From NCBI GenBank assembly GCA_034433795.1, contig DAOUAE010000045.1, forward strand, positions 1-13,501: 13,501 nucleotides of DNA, in the 5' to 3' direction. A program made the position numbers and the translations under genes. A model generated the notes under the pieces. That model saw nothing but the letters and a program-made list of their open reading frames with translations, was not told the DNA's origin and ran no database searches. Below, piece by piece: positions 8,281 to 13,501 of this stretch (position 1 is the stretch's first letter; each line of letters begins with the position of its first letter). This DNA comes from DAOUAE01 sp034433795. GTDB taxonomy: Bacteria; Chloroflexota; UBA6077; FW602-bin22; DAOUAE01.

Positions 8281-9441
8281 ATGCGCATCACCGCCATCAC
8301 CCCGATCGTCGTCAACGCCCGTCTGCGGAACTGGGTCTTCGTCAAGGTCGAGACCGATGCGGGGCTGGTCGGCTGGGGCGAGGCCTCGCTGGAGTGGAAG
8401 ACGCGGGCCGTGGTCGGGGCCATCCAGGACCTGGCCCCCTTCATCCTCGGCGAGGACCCCCGCCGCATCGAGCACCTCTACCAGATCATGTACCGGCAGC
8501 CCTTCTTCCGCCCCGGCATCGTCGGCATGTCGGCCATCTCCGGCATCGAGATGGCCTGCTGGGACATCCTGGGCCAGAGCCTGGGCGTGCCCCTCTACCA
8601 GCTCCTGGGCGGCCGGGTCCGCGACCAGGTCCGCCTCTACGACCACCTGGGCGGCGGCGCCATGGAGAGCGTCTACCTGGAGATGGAGGCCGAGCGCATG
8701 GCCGAGCGGGCCCGCCAGTCGGTCGAGGCCGGCTACACCGCCGTCAAGGTCCTGGTGGTGCCGCGCACCCGGCCCCTGGACGGGGTGGCCGTCCTGCGCC
8801 AGGCCGAACGGCTGATGGCCGCCATTCGGGAGGCGGTCGGGCCCGAGGTCGACATCATGGTCGACCTGCACGGGCGGACCACCCCGGAGATGGCCATCCA
8901 GTACGCGGCAGTCCTGGCCCCCTACCGGCCGCTCTTTCTGGAGGAGCCGTGCCTGCCGGAGAACGTGGACGGGCTGGTCCAGGTGGCCCGGGCGACTTCC
9001 ATCCCCATCGCCACCGGCGAGCGGCTGGTGACCCGGTTCCAGTTCCGCGAGCTCTTCGAGAAGCGGGCCTGCGCGGTGGCCCAGCCGGACCTCTGTCACT
9101 GCGGCGGGCTGTGGGAGGCCCGCAAGATCGCCGCCATGGCCGAAACCTACTACATCTCCATCGCCCCCCACAATCCGCTGGGGCCCATCGCCACCGCCGC
9201 CGCCCTGCACTTCGGCTTCGCCACCCCCAACTTCCTCATCCAGGAGGCCTTCCGCAGCGACGTCCCCTGGCGCGACGACCTCCTGACCGAGCCGCTGCCC
9301 ATCAGTCGGGGCTGGGCCCAGCCACCGACCCGTCCGGGCCTGGGCACGGCCCTCAACGAAAAAGAGGCGGCCAAGCACCCGTTTGAACAGGAGGTCCTCC
9401 TCCGCTACTTCCACGACGACGGCGCCGTGGCCGACTGGTAG
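8281..9441 (+). CDS. dgoD: Galactonate dehydratase-like enolase-superfamily enzyme (DgoD-like)
   Basis: Mandelate racemase/enolase superfamily sugar-acid dehydratase, 386 residues. The likely reaction is D-galactonate to 2-dehydro-3-deoxy-D-galactonate plus water. Start chosen at 8281 (GAGGGAG just upstream; gives MRITAITPIVV, the normal N-terminus) rather than the in-frame ATG 8245. Metal ligands: Asp195 (MVDLHGR), Glu221 (FLEEP) and Glu247 (ATGERL). His197 in DLHGR and the His297-Asp270 dyad (IAPHNPLGP; QPDLCHCGG) match the pattern known in E. coli DgoD, and the segment YRPLFLEEP through the C-terminal VADW aligns with it throughout. It is the last gene of the operon, 54 nt after GH2. Related dehydratases for other aldonic acids share this architecture, so the exact substrate is inferred from the galactosidase neighbours. 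Confidence 0.85.
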   Translation: MRITAITPIVVNARLRNWVFVKVETDAGLVGWGEASLEWKTRAVVGAIQDLAPFILGEDPRRIEHLYQIMYRQPFFRPGIVGMSAISGIEMACWDILGQSLGVPLYQLLGGRVRDQVRLYDHLGGGAMESVYLEMEAERMAERARQSVEAGYTAVKVLVVPRTRPLDGVAVLRQAERLMAAIREAVGPEVDIMVDLHGRTTPEMAIQYAAVLAPYRPLFLEEPCLPENVDGLVQVARATSIPIATGERLVTRFQFRELFEKRACAVAQPDLCHCGGLWEARKIAAMAETYYISIAPHNPLGPIATAAALHFGFATPNFLIQEAFRSDVPWRDDLLTEPLPISRGWAQPPTRPGLGTALNEKEAAKHPFEQEVLLRYFHDDGAVADW

Positions 9442-9478
9442 AACGGCGGTCCCGGGGAAGAGTCGGTCTGAGCGTTTC

Positions 9479-9498
9479 GCCCGGCCTCACCGGGCCGG
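9479..9498. terminator. GC-rich hairpin between convergent genes, possible terminator
   Basis: GCCCGG (9479-9484) and CCGGGC (9490-9495) can pair around a 5-nt loop. An alternative pairing of CCGGCC with GGCCGG ends at 9498. It lies 38 nt after the dehydratase stop and 20 nt before the end of the opposite-strand chaperone gene, where a shared terminator would be expected. No T-run follows on either strand, so an intrinsic terminator is not proven. Confidence 0.35.
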
Positions 9499-9517
9499 CG
9501 GTGGGCTGAGCGGCCGG

Positions 9518-10036
9518 TCAGGGGCGGCGGCGCGTTCGGCGGGTGGGACGGGCGGGTGGGGATTCCGCCGGCGGTTCGCCCCGAGACTCGACTCCGCGTT
9601 TCAGTGTCGGCAGGGTGACCGGCAGCCAGTTCATCCGACCGGTCATCGAGGCCAGAAATTCGCGGAAATAGGGCCAGGTGTTCACTGGCAGATTGATCTC
9701 CCGGAAGAGGGCGAAGAGCCGGTCGGTCATAGGCTGAGATGATCGGAAGTCGAGGCCGAAAGTGACCGTGATCGTGGCCAGCGGGGTCTCATCAGCCTGA
9801 ATCCGGGCCTCATAGCGGTGAAAGGCTCGGAATCCGGTCGGGAGCGGCTCCCACCAGGACGCCAGTTCCAGGGTCACACTGCCGGCCAGAGGCGAGCGGG
9901 GACCAGCCTGATTCAGCACCTGGCACTCCCGGAGCCAGAGGCACTCCAGTTCAAGGCCGGCGATAAACGCAGCGTATTCCTCAGGGGTGACCTCACGTTC
10001 GGCGGGGGGCGGCGTCTCGGGAGGGCGTTCGCTCAT
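9518..10036 (-). CDS. SecB-like chaperone of a toxin-antitoxin-chaperone module
   Basis: 172-residue protein, third gene of the hicA-hicB operon. The C-terminal part has WPYFREFLASMTGR (121-134) followed by LPVTLPTL (138-145), which lines up with the PYIRE...TGR...LPPLTLEIL block I recall from Rv1957, the SecB-like chaperone of the M. tuberculosis TAC module, and with the PY.RE block of SecB itself. Before it are alternating beta-type segments (SVTLELASWW, 53-62; HRYEARI, 73-79; LATITVTFGLDF, 86-97), as in the SecB fold. Residues 1-20 and 148-172 look disordered; the tail is rich in Pro and Arg. The start shares TGATG with the hicB stop and has no clear Shine-Dalgarno, so translation is probably coupled. 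Expected role: bind and protect the HicB antitoxin, possibly linking toxin control to protein-export stress. Fold assignment good; partnership inferred. Confidence 0.72.
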   Translation of the reverse strand: MSERPPETPPPAEREVTPEEYAAFIAGLELECLWLRECQVLNQAGPRSPLAGSVTLELASWWEPLPTGFRAFHRYEARIQADETPLATITVTFGLDFRSSQPMTDRLFALFREINLPVNTWPYFREFLASMTGRMNWLPVTLPTLKRGVESRGEPPAESPPARPTRRTRRRP

Positions 10037-10536
10037 CAGACTGCTACAGCGCGTTTGTAGATGAGCCGCAGGTGACCGGAGCGCCGCTCACTGGCACCCG
10101 GCACCGTGGGGAAATGGTACTCCAGCTGGCGGCGGATCGCGGTGACGTTCTCCTCGAGCCGGGCCAGGCGCTGGTCGAGGCGCGCCAGCGCGTCGCCCTG
10201 GGCCAGCAGGGCGACGACATACTGGTTCAGGCTCACCCCCTGGCGGGCCGCCTCCTCCGCCAGCCGCCGGTGCAGGGCTTTCGGGAGCCGCACCACGAAC
10301 TTCCCGCTGTACGCCTCGGGATAGGAGGGTGGGGGAATCTCCAGCCCCTGGGCGTAGGCGGTCTCGATCCAGAGGGTCCGTGCCTCCTCCGCGGCGGCCG
10401 GAACCTCCTCCAGACGCTCAACCTGGGTCAGGCAGCCTGGCAGGTCGGGAAAGACAATGACATAGCCGCCGTCTGGATCGGCGATCACCTGGAAGGGGTA
10501 CCGTTGAGCCAGGTAGTCGTCCAGCGGAGGACGCAT
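10036..10536 (-). CDS. hicB: HicB-type antitoxin with C-terminal extension
   Basis: Antitoxin expected to bind and neutralise the HicA RNase and repress its own operon. From ATG 10536 it has 166 residues. Domains: HicB partial RNase-H-like fold (FQVIADPDGGYVIVFPDLPGC, residues 15-35, the family signature) to about 70; ribbon-helix-helix DNA-binding domain at about 78-112 (GKFVVRLPKALHRRLAEEA, then GVSLNQYVVALLA); then an extra ~50 residues with a short predicted coiled coil (LARLDQRLARLEENV, 117-131) and a tail with YHFPTV and LRLIYKRAVAV. Most HicB proteins end soon after the DNA-binding domain. Start choice: ATG 10536 has AGGAG at 10548-10544; an in-frame ATG at 10551 shares TGATG with the hicA stop and would add five residues. 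The stop shares TGATG with the chaperone start. The tail is a candidate chaperone-addiction segment. Confidence 0.88.
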   Translation of the reverse strand: MRPPLDDYLAQRYPFQVIADPDGGYVIVFPDLPGCLTQVERLEEVPAAAEEARTLWIETAYAQGLEIPPPSYPEAYSGKFVVRLPKALHRRLAEEAARQGVSLNQYVVALLAQGDALARLDQRLARLEENVTAIRRQLEYHFPTVPGASERRSGHLRLIYKRAVAV

Positions 10537-10550
10537 TGGTGCTCTCCTCA

Positions 10551-10799
10551 TCAGCGCGGAGGGTCGCTCTCCAGCCCCAGCCGCTCACACAAAAGGTCGA
10601 GATATACCCGCTTCACCCGTCGGCCACTCACCCGCGGGATCACCAGCGGCCACTCACCCGGTTTGGTGAAGACAGCGTGGCTGCCTTGCTCACGGGCCAG
10701 GGTCCAGCCCAGCGCCTCCAGCAACCGGCGCACATCGCCAAAGTCCGCCTCTGGCGGACGGCGCCGGATCCGCTCGATCAGTTTATCCAGCTGGCTCAT
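10551..10799 (-). CDS. hicA: HicA-type mRNA interferase toxin
   Basis: 82-residue HicA toxin (YcfA-like fold, double-stranded-RNA-binding type), a ribosome-independent RNase that blocks translation by cutting mRNA. The family pattern is complete: DVRRLLEALGW (22-32), GSHAVF (39-44) with the catalytic His41, and VIPRVSGRRVKRVYL near the end. Normal length for HicA (about 60-90). It is the first gene of the operon, as is common for hicAB (toxin first). Its start lies only 18 nt from the -10 element, so the leader is about 10-12 nt, with no clear Shine-Dalgarno. It looks intact and likely active. An alternative downstream start is not suggested by the sequence. Confidence 0.9.
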   Translation of the reverse strand: MSQLDKLIERIRRRPPEADFGDVRRLLEALGWTLAREQGSHAVFTKPGEWPLVIPRVSGRRVKRVYLDLLCERLGLESDPPR

Positions 10800-10814
10800 C
10801 GGCCAGCCCGGGTG

Positions 10815-10840
10815 AAATAGTATCAGAAATGATACTATTT
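10815..10840. promoter_or_regulatory. Inverted-repeat operator of the hicAB-chaperone operon
   Basis: AAATAGTATCA (10815-10825) and its exact reverse complement TGATACTATTT (10830-10840) are separated by GAAA: 11-bp arms, perfect. The repeat covers the whole -10 and spacer of the promoter for the minus-strand operon and touches the first base of the -35. It is an AT-rich island in very GC-rich surroundings. HicB carries a ribbon-helix-helix domain, and proteins of that class bind such palindromes, so autorepression by HicB (probably with HicA as co-repressor) is the natural reading. Confidence 0.78.
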
Positions 10841-10845
10841 GTCAA
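10817..10845 (-). promoter_or_regulatory. Sigma-70-type promoter for hicA-hicB-chaperone
   Basis: On the minus strand, TTGACA (10845-10840) is a perfect -35 hexamer, separated by 17 nt from TACTAT (10822-10817), a good -10 (one mismatch to TATAAT at each of two positions). It points to hicA, whose ATG begins at 10799. Transcription would start near 10810, leaving a leader of only about 10-12 nt. Confidence 0.8.
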
Positions 10846-11489
10846 GACTTTCACCCCCACCCAGAGATGACTGGCTCTGTCGCCCCTGGTCAGCCCGAGG
10901 TCGACCGCGTCAGAGCCGCGGTTCCCGGTGGTGGGGAGCCGGCCAGAAGCGGTGACGGACTGTGACACGGGCTCAGCCAGCCTGGCGAGGCTCAGTATAC
11001 CACCGGCGAGGTGGCGATGGTCTGCCCTGCTCCTTGTGTTCTGACCGGCGGAGACGGCCGAACCGGGTGGCGGCGCGCCTGCTCAGGGAAGGGGCCCGGC
11101 GCATCAAGGGATGGCCAGTGCCGGCGGCGCCACGCTGCCAGGAAGCGCTCGAGGACCCCGGCTCGGGGCAAAAAGACTGCAGCTCGCCTCCCAGGAGGTC
11201 GCACGTCGCTCCCGCCGCCAGACCTTGGAGATCAGCACCGGCACGCGGTGCGGATACCTCTTCCACGATGCCGGCGATCTGGGTAGAGTATTGCGTAAAA
11301 GATCAGCGCCGACGACGGCGAGTGGCCTCCAGGCGGTCTTCCCCGCCTGAGAATGCCCGGCTGGACCAGCCCGGAGGGCGAGCCCCTGGACGGGATGGCC
11401 CGCACGGCACGGAGGCCACGGCCGGGGGCGGAACGGCACGGTCTGACCGGGTGTGGCGCGTGGACCGCCCGGAGCCAGAGGAGAAGGCG
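10846..11489. other. About 640 bp without a recognisable gene
   Basis: Between the hicAB promoter and the mutarotase gene. Open frames exist on both strands (up to ~97 residues starting on the minus strand, and an upstream extension of the mutarotase frame), but none shows a known domain, a good ribosome binding site or a protein-like composition; they are rich in Arg, Pro, Ala and Ser as expected from chance frames in GC-rich DNA. The promoter for the mutarotase gene should lie here, yet no convincing -35/-10 pair was seen. A decayed gene is possible but not shown. Confidence 0.5.
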
Positions 11490-12464
11490 ATGAGTCAGGT
11501 GACCGAGAGCACGTTTGCGGGACAGCCGGCGGTGGTGCTGGAGTCAGCGGCCCTGCGGCTGGTGGTGCTGCCAGGGGTCGGGGGGCGCATCGTCTCCCTG
11601 GTCGCGCGCGCTGCCGACTACGAGTGGCTGCACCGCGAACCGGGACGGACGTTTCAGCCGCTCCCCTACGGCTGCGCCTGGACGCGCGGGGATATGAGCG
11701 GCTGGGAGGACTGTCTGCCGACCATCGCCGCCGGGCCCTACCCCGACGGCCCCTGGGCCGGGACGCTCCTCCCGGAGCACGGGGAGGTCTGGACCCTGCC
11801 CTGGGCAGCCCGGCTGACGGGGAAGGGGATGATCCTGGAGACCCACGGGGTGCGGCTGCCCTATCACTTGCGCAAGGAGCTGGTGCTCGCGGACGACTGG
11901 CTGGTCCTCCGGCACTGGCTGCACAATCCGACGGCCTTCCCTCTGGTCTATCTCTGGGCGAGCCATCCGCTGTTCCGGGCCCGGCCGGGGCTGCGGATCG
12001 GGCTGCCGGCGGGGGTGCGGCTGCGGCTGGACTGGTCGCGCGACGGGCGGCTGGGCGACTATCTCGACCCGGTCGACTGGCCGGAGGCGGTGACGCGGAC
12101 CGGCGAGCGGGTGCGGCTCGATGTTCTGGGCGGGCCGGCGGCCGGGGTGGCCGACAAACTCTACGCTGTGGGGCTCCCGGCTGGCTGGTGTGGGCTCCAC
12201 GACCCGGAGCGGGAGGTGGGGGTGGTGCTGCTCTTCGACCCGCAGGTTCTGCCGGCGGTGGGGGTCTGGCTGAACCTGGGGGGCTGGCCGGTGGCGGGGC
12301 CGCCGACCTACCATCTGGCCCTGGAGCCGACGGTGGGCTATCCGGACCTGCTGGCGGTGGCGGCGGCGCGGGGGACGGCCCCGGTCCTGGCCCCGGGCGC
12401 CACCCACGAGTGGTCGCTCGAACTGCGCGCCGGCCGGGCGCGCACCCTGACCGATCTGCTCTGA
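11490..12464 (+). CDS. Aldose 1-epimerase (galactose mutarotase)-like protein
   Basis: 324-residue protein with the galactose mutarotase-like beta-sandwich. Start chosen at 11490 (AGAGGAGAAGG just upstream, protein begins MSQVTESTF); the frame is open for ~175 codons further upstream but that part has no family similarity. Family marks: VVLPGVGGRIVSL (28-40), EHGEVWTLPW (96-105) with His97, HGVRLPYHLRKEL, and LEPTVGYPD (278-286) with Glu279, the usual place of the general-base Glu. Mutarotases interconvert alpha and beta anomers of free sugars; in a galactoside locus it could supply the anomer needed by a sugar dehydrogenase. Many members of this fold are uncharacterised and may act on other sugars or only bind them. 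Separated from the main operon by the toxin-antitoxin module. Confidence 0.78.
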   Translation: MSQVTESTFAGQPAVVLESAALRLVVLPGVGGRIVSLVARAADYEWLHREPGRTFQPLPYGCAWTRGDMSGWEDCLPTIAAGPYPDGPWAGTLLPEHGEVWTLPWAARLTGKGMILETHGVRLPYHLRKELVLADDWLVLRHWLHNPTAFPLVYLWASHPLFRARPGLRIGLPAGVRLRLDWSRDGRLGDYLDPVDWPEAVTRTGERVRLDVLGGPAAGVADKLYAVGLPAGWCGLHDPEREVGVVLLFDPQVLPAVGVWLNLGGWPVAGPPTYHLALEPTVGYPDLLAVAAARGTAPVLAPGATHEWSLELRAGRARTLTDLL

Positions 12465-12660
12465 CCCTGGCTCCGGTGGGCCACGGCGGGAGAAGCCACC
12501 CGATCGGCGGTCTGGTGGGCCAGGTGTTCCTGCCAGCGCGCCGGTTCTCTCGCTGCAGGGCGGCTGGTGGATGGTCTCGGGGCGAGATGGGGTTGGCCGT
12601 CGGTCTGGTGTGAGCGGTCGGCAGAGGAGAGGCCGGCACAGGGTTTGCGGTGAGGGGCGG

Positions 12661-12678
12661 GGCGCTGTGGGCAGCGCC
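12661..12678. other. Perfect 7-bp hairpin upstream of the DUF2171-like gene
   Basis: GGCGCTG (12661-12667) and CAGCGCC (12672-12678) pair around TGGG. It lies in the 238-bp gap between the mutarotase and the small protein gene, 13 nt before the ribosome binding site of the latter. It could end mutarotase transcription or shape the leader of the next mRNA; no T-run follows, so the role is open. The rest of the gap shows nothing recognisable. Confidence 0.35.
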
Positions 12679-12702
12679 AGACTGTGGTTGAGGGGGACGA
12701 CG

Positions 12703-12945
12703 ATGGCGGTCACCCGCGAGCAGATCCGGGTCGGGATGGAGGTTGTGGGGTCCGACGGGCGCCGCATCGGCACGGTCAAAGAGGTGCGGACCAGCGACTT
12801 TCTGGTCAACCGGCCGATGGCCCGTGATATTTATGTTCCCTTCGGGGCCATTCAGACCATCAGCGGCAACACGGTTACGCTGACCATTCCGGCCGACCAG
12901 GTCGAGCAGATGGGCTGGGCCCACCCGCCGGTCTTCGGCGGCTGA
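12703..12945 (+). CDS. Small DUF2171 / PRC-barrel-like protein
   Basis: 80-residue protein, start ATG 12703 preceded by AGGGGG (12691-12696). It opens REQIRVGMEVVGSDGRRIGTVKEV (residues 5-28), the pattern of DUF2171 and related PRC-barrel-like small beta-barrel proteins (I..GMeVvgsDG..iGtV), followed by YVPFGAIQTISGNTVTLTIPADQV, matching the IP...V..v....V.L....e part. The function of this family is not known; PRC barrels occur as RNA-processing or regulatory modules in other proteins. No membrane segment. It appears to be a single-gene unit between the mutarotase and a convergent transporter operon. Confidence 0.75.
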   Translation: MAVTREQIRVGMEVVGSDGRRIGTVKEVRTSDFLVNRPMARDIYVPFGAIQTISGNTVTLTIPADQVEQMGWAHPPVFGG

Positions 12946-12955
12946 GCCCCGAAGA

Positions 12956-12996
12956 CGGGTGGTGGCGCCGACCACACCGGCCGGCACCACCACCCG
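12956..12996. terminator. Long hairpin between convergent genes, probable terminator
   Basis: CGGGTGGTGGCGCC (12956-12969) pairs with GGCACCACCACCCG (12983-12996), 14 bp with one C/A mismatch and a 13-nt loop. It begins 11 nt after the small gene's stop and lies 71 nt past the end of the minus-strand permease gene, where a two-way terminator is expected. No T-run follows, so confidence in termination is moderate although the structure itself is clear. Confidence 0.45.
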
Positions 12997-13066
12997 CGTC
13001 CACCTGCCCGACAGGCTAGTGACGAACGGGGGGGGGCGATAGCAGACGCTCAATCAGGCGGAAGTA

Positions 13067-13501
13067 CTATCCTTTAACCGCACCAGCGGCGATCCCCTGG
13101 ATGATCACCCGCTGAAAGAGGAGCGCCAGAACCAGTGGCGGAATGATCGCCAGCACACTGGCGGCCATAAGGAACCCATACTCCGTGCCCAGTTCGCCGA
13201 TCAGGAACGTCGCCTCGACCGGCATCGTTCGGGCCCGAAGCGTGGTCGTGAGCAGCAAGGCGTAGAAAAACTCACCCCAGGAGGCCATAAAACTGAACAT
13301 TCCCACCGTGATCAGCCCCGGTAAGGAGACCGGCAGCAGCACCCGCACCATCGCCTGCCGCCAGGTCGCCCCATCCACATAGGCCGCCTCCTCGAGTTCA
13401 CGGGGAATGGTCTGGAAGTAGTTCTTGAGGATCCAGATGGTGTACGGCATCGTGAAGGTCAGATAGACCACCACCAGCCCCAGCGGATTGTCCAGCAACT
13501 G
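13067..13501 (-). CDS. Sugar ABC transporter permease, MalG type, C-terminal part (5' end outside window)
   Basis: C-terminal ~144 residues of a second CUT1-type permease, reading in from the right edge; the frame stays open through 13501 (Gln-Leu-Leu-Asp-Asn), so the TTG at 13498 is internal. The EAA loop is clear: ELEEAAYVDGATWRQA, then LLPVSLPGL. Two to three membrane segments follow, and the protein ends IIQGIAAGAVKG, the usual MalG-type tail like that of the permease at 1649-2536. The stop is TAG at 13069-13067. It belongs to a different transporter operon on the opposite strand, convergent with the small DUF2171-like gene. Substrate unknown. Confidence 0.92.
   Translation of the reverse strand, partial: QLLDNPLGLVVVYLTFTMPYTIWILKNYFQTIPRELEEAAYVDGATWRQAMVRVLLPVSLPGLITVGMFSFMASWGEFFYALLLTTTLRARTMPVEATFLIGELGTEYGFLMAASVLAIIPPLVLALLFQRVIIQGIAAGAVKG

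Noticed and set aside
7777..9414. 545-residue minus-strand open frame opposite the GH2 end and the dehydratase gene
   Set aside because: Antisense shadow of a gene with all active-site residues in place; no start signal or family similarity.
10973..11266. 97-residue minus-strand frame upstream of the mutarotase, considered as a transposase or integrase remnant
   Set aside because: No recognisable motif in any frame of this stretch and no terminal inverted repeats or target-site duplication were found.
10962..11489. Upstream extension of the mutarotase frame by ~175 codons
   Set aside because: No similarity to the family, unusual Arg/Pro/Ser content, and a good ribosome binding site directly before ATG 11490.
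11104..13053. 649-residue minus-strand open frame covering the mutarotase and DUF2171-like genes
   Set aside because: Long runs of Pro, Arg and Ala and no domain; both plus-strand genes beneath it have family motifs and ribosome binding sites.

Overview
The window reads as a carbohydrate-utilisation region from a GC-rich bacterium. Gene content (MalF/MalG-type sugar permeases, cytoplasmic GH36 and GH2 enzymes, a short DUF2171-like protein) and strong C/G third-position codon use would fit Chloroflexota, perhaps a thermophilic Thermomicrobia- or Chloroflexia-like lineage. That placement is a guess from style; no rRNA or marker gene is present. No tRNA, rRNA, CRISPR array or insertion sequence was seen.

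Region 1 (1-9441, + strand) is one tightly packed operon, already running at the left edge. It encodes the C-terminal part of a sugar-binding lipoprotein-type protein, two ABC permeases, two short-chain dehydrogenases (the pair overlaps by ATGA), a GH36 alpha-galactosidase, a GH2 glycosidase and a DgoD-like galactonate dehydratase. The simplest reading is import of a galactose-containing oligosaccharide, cytoplasmic hydrolysis from both anomeric linkages, oxidation of the freed galactose and dehydration of galactonate (an oxidative, De Ley-Doudoroff-like route). The transporter ATPase, lactonase, KDGal kinase and aldolase are not in the window. A perfect 32-nt palindrome lies between the binding-protein gene and the first permease gene.

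Region 2 (9518-10845, - strand) is the most interesting part. It is a three-gene operon hicA - hicB - secB-like, with overlapping stop/start codons, driven by a near-consensus sigma-70 promoter whose -10 and spacer lie inside an AT-rich inverted repeat. The third protein carries a C-terminal block (PYxRE...TGR...P.TL..L) like the SecB-like chaperone Rv1957 of the Mycobacterium tuberculosis toxin-antitoxin-chaperone (TAC) module. The HicB antitoxin has an unusual ~50-residue C-terminal extension after its ribbon-helix-helix domain, a candidate chaperone-addiction segment. This looks like a HicAB-type TAC module.

Region 3 (10846-13501) has about 640 bp with no recognisable gene, then a galactose-mutarotase-like gene and a small DUF2171/PRC-barrel-like gene on the + strand. 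A convergent, right-truncated MalG-type permease on the - strand is the tail of a second sugar transporter operon entering from the right.
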